A stretch of DNA of 5,872 nt from Planctomycetaceae bacterium (GTDB lineage Bacteria; Planctomycetota; Planctomycetia; Pirellulales; PALSA-1355). The stretch covers positions 1 to 5,872 of the forward strand of contig SXHT01000358.1 of assembly GCA_005773095.1 (NCBI GenBank), given 5' to 3'. The translations under genes and the position numbers were made by a program. The first letter of the stretch is position 1. Every line of letters begins with the position of its first letter. The notes below the pieces were generated by a model that was not told the DNA's origin, made no database searches, and worked only from the letters and a program-made list of their open reading frames with translations. This document shows positions 5,151 to 5,872 of this stretch, piece after piece.

Positions 5151-5872
5151 AAGATGCTGCCAACCAAGGGGTCACGGCCGGACCATCGGGTTTGTTGCCG
5201 GACAGACCGCTGACCCCGCTCAATGAGGGAAATATGCGTTCGATGGAGCTCGGCGGCATCCGCTAGATCTTCTTGCGACATGCCGGATTTCTCCCGGACC
5301 AGTCGCACCTGTCGTCCGAATCGAATTGCATAGCCGCCAAACGCTACCCGACCCAGGCGGCACAACGTCCATTGCGATGCTCGCAAGCTGAGCACGCCGC
5401 GCAGATAGCTGTCGCGGAAGCGTCGTCCCAGTTCCCTATTGTCCACCAAGAACGGCCGGGCCGCCTTCTGGCGCGTGGCTCTTGTATATCGGCACGACAT
5501 GGTCGTTACAAAAGTGCTGTGCCCCAGCAGCTTGCTGATCGCCATCAAGTCGACGCCCGCTTCCAATAGGGCCGTCGCGAAACTGTGCCGCAGCGTATGC
5601 GGCGTAACGGTCTTGGTAATCCGCGCCTGAGCCGCCGCCAACTTGCAGGCTTTCTGAATCGTGGCTCCCGACAACGGCACGTCCGACGTCTTGCCAGGGA
5701 AGAGATAGTTGGACGGCCGGTCGATCTTCCAGTAGGTTCGCAATTCTTGCAAGAGCCTCGGCGAAATCGGCACGTAACGATCCTTGCCTCCCTTGCCGCC
5801 GTTGACCTTTAGCTGCATGCGCTGCGAGTCGATGTCCGGCAGCTTGAGATGCGTCGCCTCGGCCAGCCGCAG
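5081..5872 (-). CDS. Tyrosine recombinase, C-terminal catalytic half, fused in frame to downstream remnants (N-terminus beyond window)
   Basis: The frame enters from the right edge and gives 263 residues (L1 at 5872). Seen: L-R-L-A-E-A with the first catalytic Arg (R2); the beta-hairpin lysine region GGKGGKDR (about 25-32); Y-W...Y-L-F-P-G; H-T-L-R-H (H92, R95); L-L-G-H (H118); and a tyrosine candidate in R-Y-T-R-A-T (Y129, codon 5488-5486). Known family role: DNA strand cleavage and joining through a 3'-phosphotyrosine. The tyrosine is 11 residues after the LGH histidine, where nine is usual, so activity is uncertain. After about residue 140 the homology ends. The frame then runs through an FGGY-containing stretch and a Xre helix-turn-helix piece (185-225), and its last 21 or so residues are ligA DNA read in the wrong frame. 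The Y-W/LFPG region recalls recombinases that travel with IS91-like transposases (from memory). An internal ATG at 5818-5816 lies behind the catalytic Arg and is not the true start. Confidence 0.8.
   Translation of the reverse strand: MRLAEATHLKLPDIDSQRMQLKVNGGKGGKDRYVPISPRLLQELRTYWKIDRPSNYLFPGKTSDVPLSGATIQKACKLAAAQARITKTVTPHTLRHSFATALLEAGVDLMAISKLLGHSTFVTTMSCRYTRATRQKAARPFLVDNRELGRRFRDSYLRGVLSLRASQWTLCRLGRVAFGGYAIRFGRQVRLVREKSGMSQEDLADAAELHRTHISLIERGQRSVRQQTRWSGRDPLVGSILRSSSRMKAACTFAARIRSVPLR
5198..5332 (-). pseudogene. Xre-family helix-turn-helix fragment
   Basis: Within the recombinase frame, residues about 181-225 read R-F-G-R-Q-V-R-L-V-R-E-K-S-G, M-S-Q-E-D-L-A-D-A-A, E-L-H-R-T-H-I-S-L-I-E-R-G-Q-R-S-V-R. 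This is a clear Xre/Cro-type HTH: the SQEDLADAA and HRTHISLIERG helices are the turn and the recognition helix. Such domains act as DNA-binding repressors, often of mobile elements or toxin-antitoxin and restriction-modification loci. It has no start codon of its own: the only nearby ATG upstream is out of frame, and an in-frame ATG occurs inside the domain. Homology stops after S-V-R, before the last helix, so the gene is truncated at both ends. It probably represents a broken small regulator gene fused to the recombinase remnant by deletion. Confidence 0.7.

Noticed and set aside
4521..5213. Plus-strand frames opposite the ligA fragment
   Set aside because: The minus strand encodes clear LigA HhH and BRCT motifs; the plus-strand products resemble nothing known.

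Overview
The window looks like chromosomal DNA of a planctomycete (Pirellulales-like). This is inferred from GC-rich codon use, an N-terminal LEPR-XLL-type motif (L-E-D-R-K-M-M) on a giant secreted-type protein, and the mixture of a metalloprotease, a beta-solenoid/RTX region and SBBP propeller repeats in one chain. No rRNA or other taxonomic marker is present. All supported genes lie on the minus strand, so the region reads right to left.

Positions 1-4254 hold one very large reading frame, cut by the left edge: 1418 codons without a stop. It starts with a short basic leader and the LEPR-XLL-like motif. A metzincin zinc protease domain follows (HExxHxxGxxH at residues 231-241, Met-turn at M254), then a long beta-strand region with scattered GxGAD motifs and four clean RTX nonapeptides (781-816). 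Next comes a YATRV...GGLN module typically found after RTX repeats in planctomycete proteins, then a seven-unit SBBP beta-propeller (about 936-1362), and finally the beginning of a further beta module that runs off the window. The protein is probably exported, calcium-stabilised and proteolytic or adhesive. Its translated part contains a single cysteine (C22).

Positions 4255-4367 are a short intergenic leader with two small hairpins, a weak Shine-Dalgarno sequence and a poor candidate promoter.

Positions 4368-5872 are a patchwork of gene pieces. There is an uninterrupted 3' third of ligA (half of the zinc finger, helix-hairpin-helix domain, BRCT) with no adenylation or OB domain. Upstream of it is a Xre-type helix-turn-helix fragment, fused in frame behind the C-terminal catalytic half of a tyrosine recombinase that enters from the right edge. 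The recombinase frame runs on into ligA DNA in the wrong frame before it stops. This suggests the ligA fragment was created or displaced by recombination or mobile-element activity. No complete novel system is visible. The most notable items are the mosaic protease-propeller protein and the recombinase/HTH/ligA junction.
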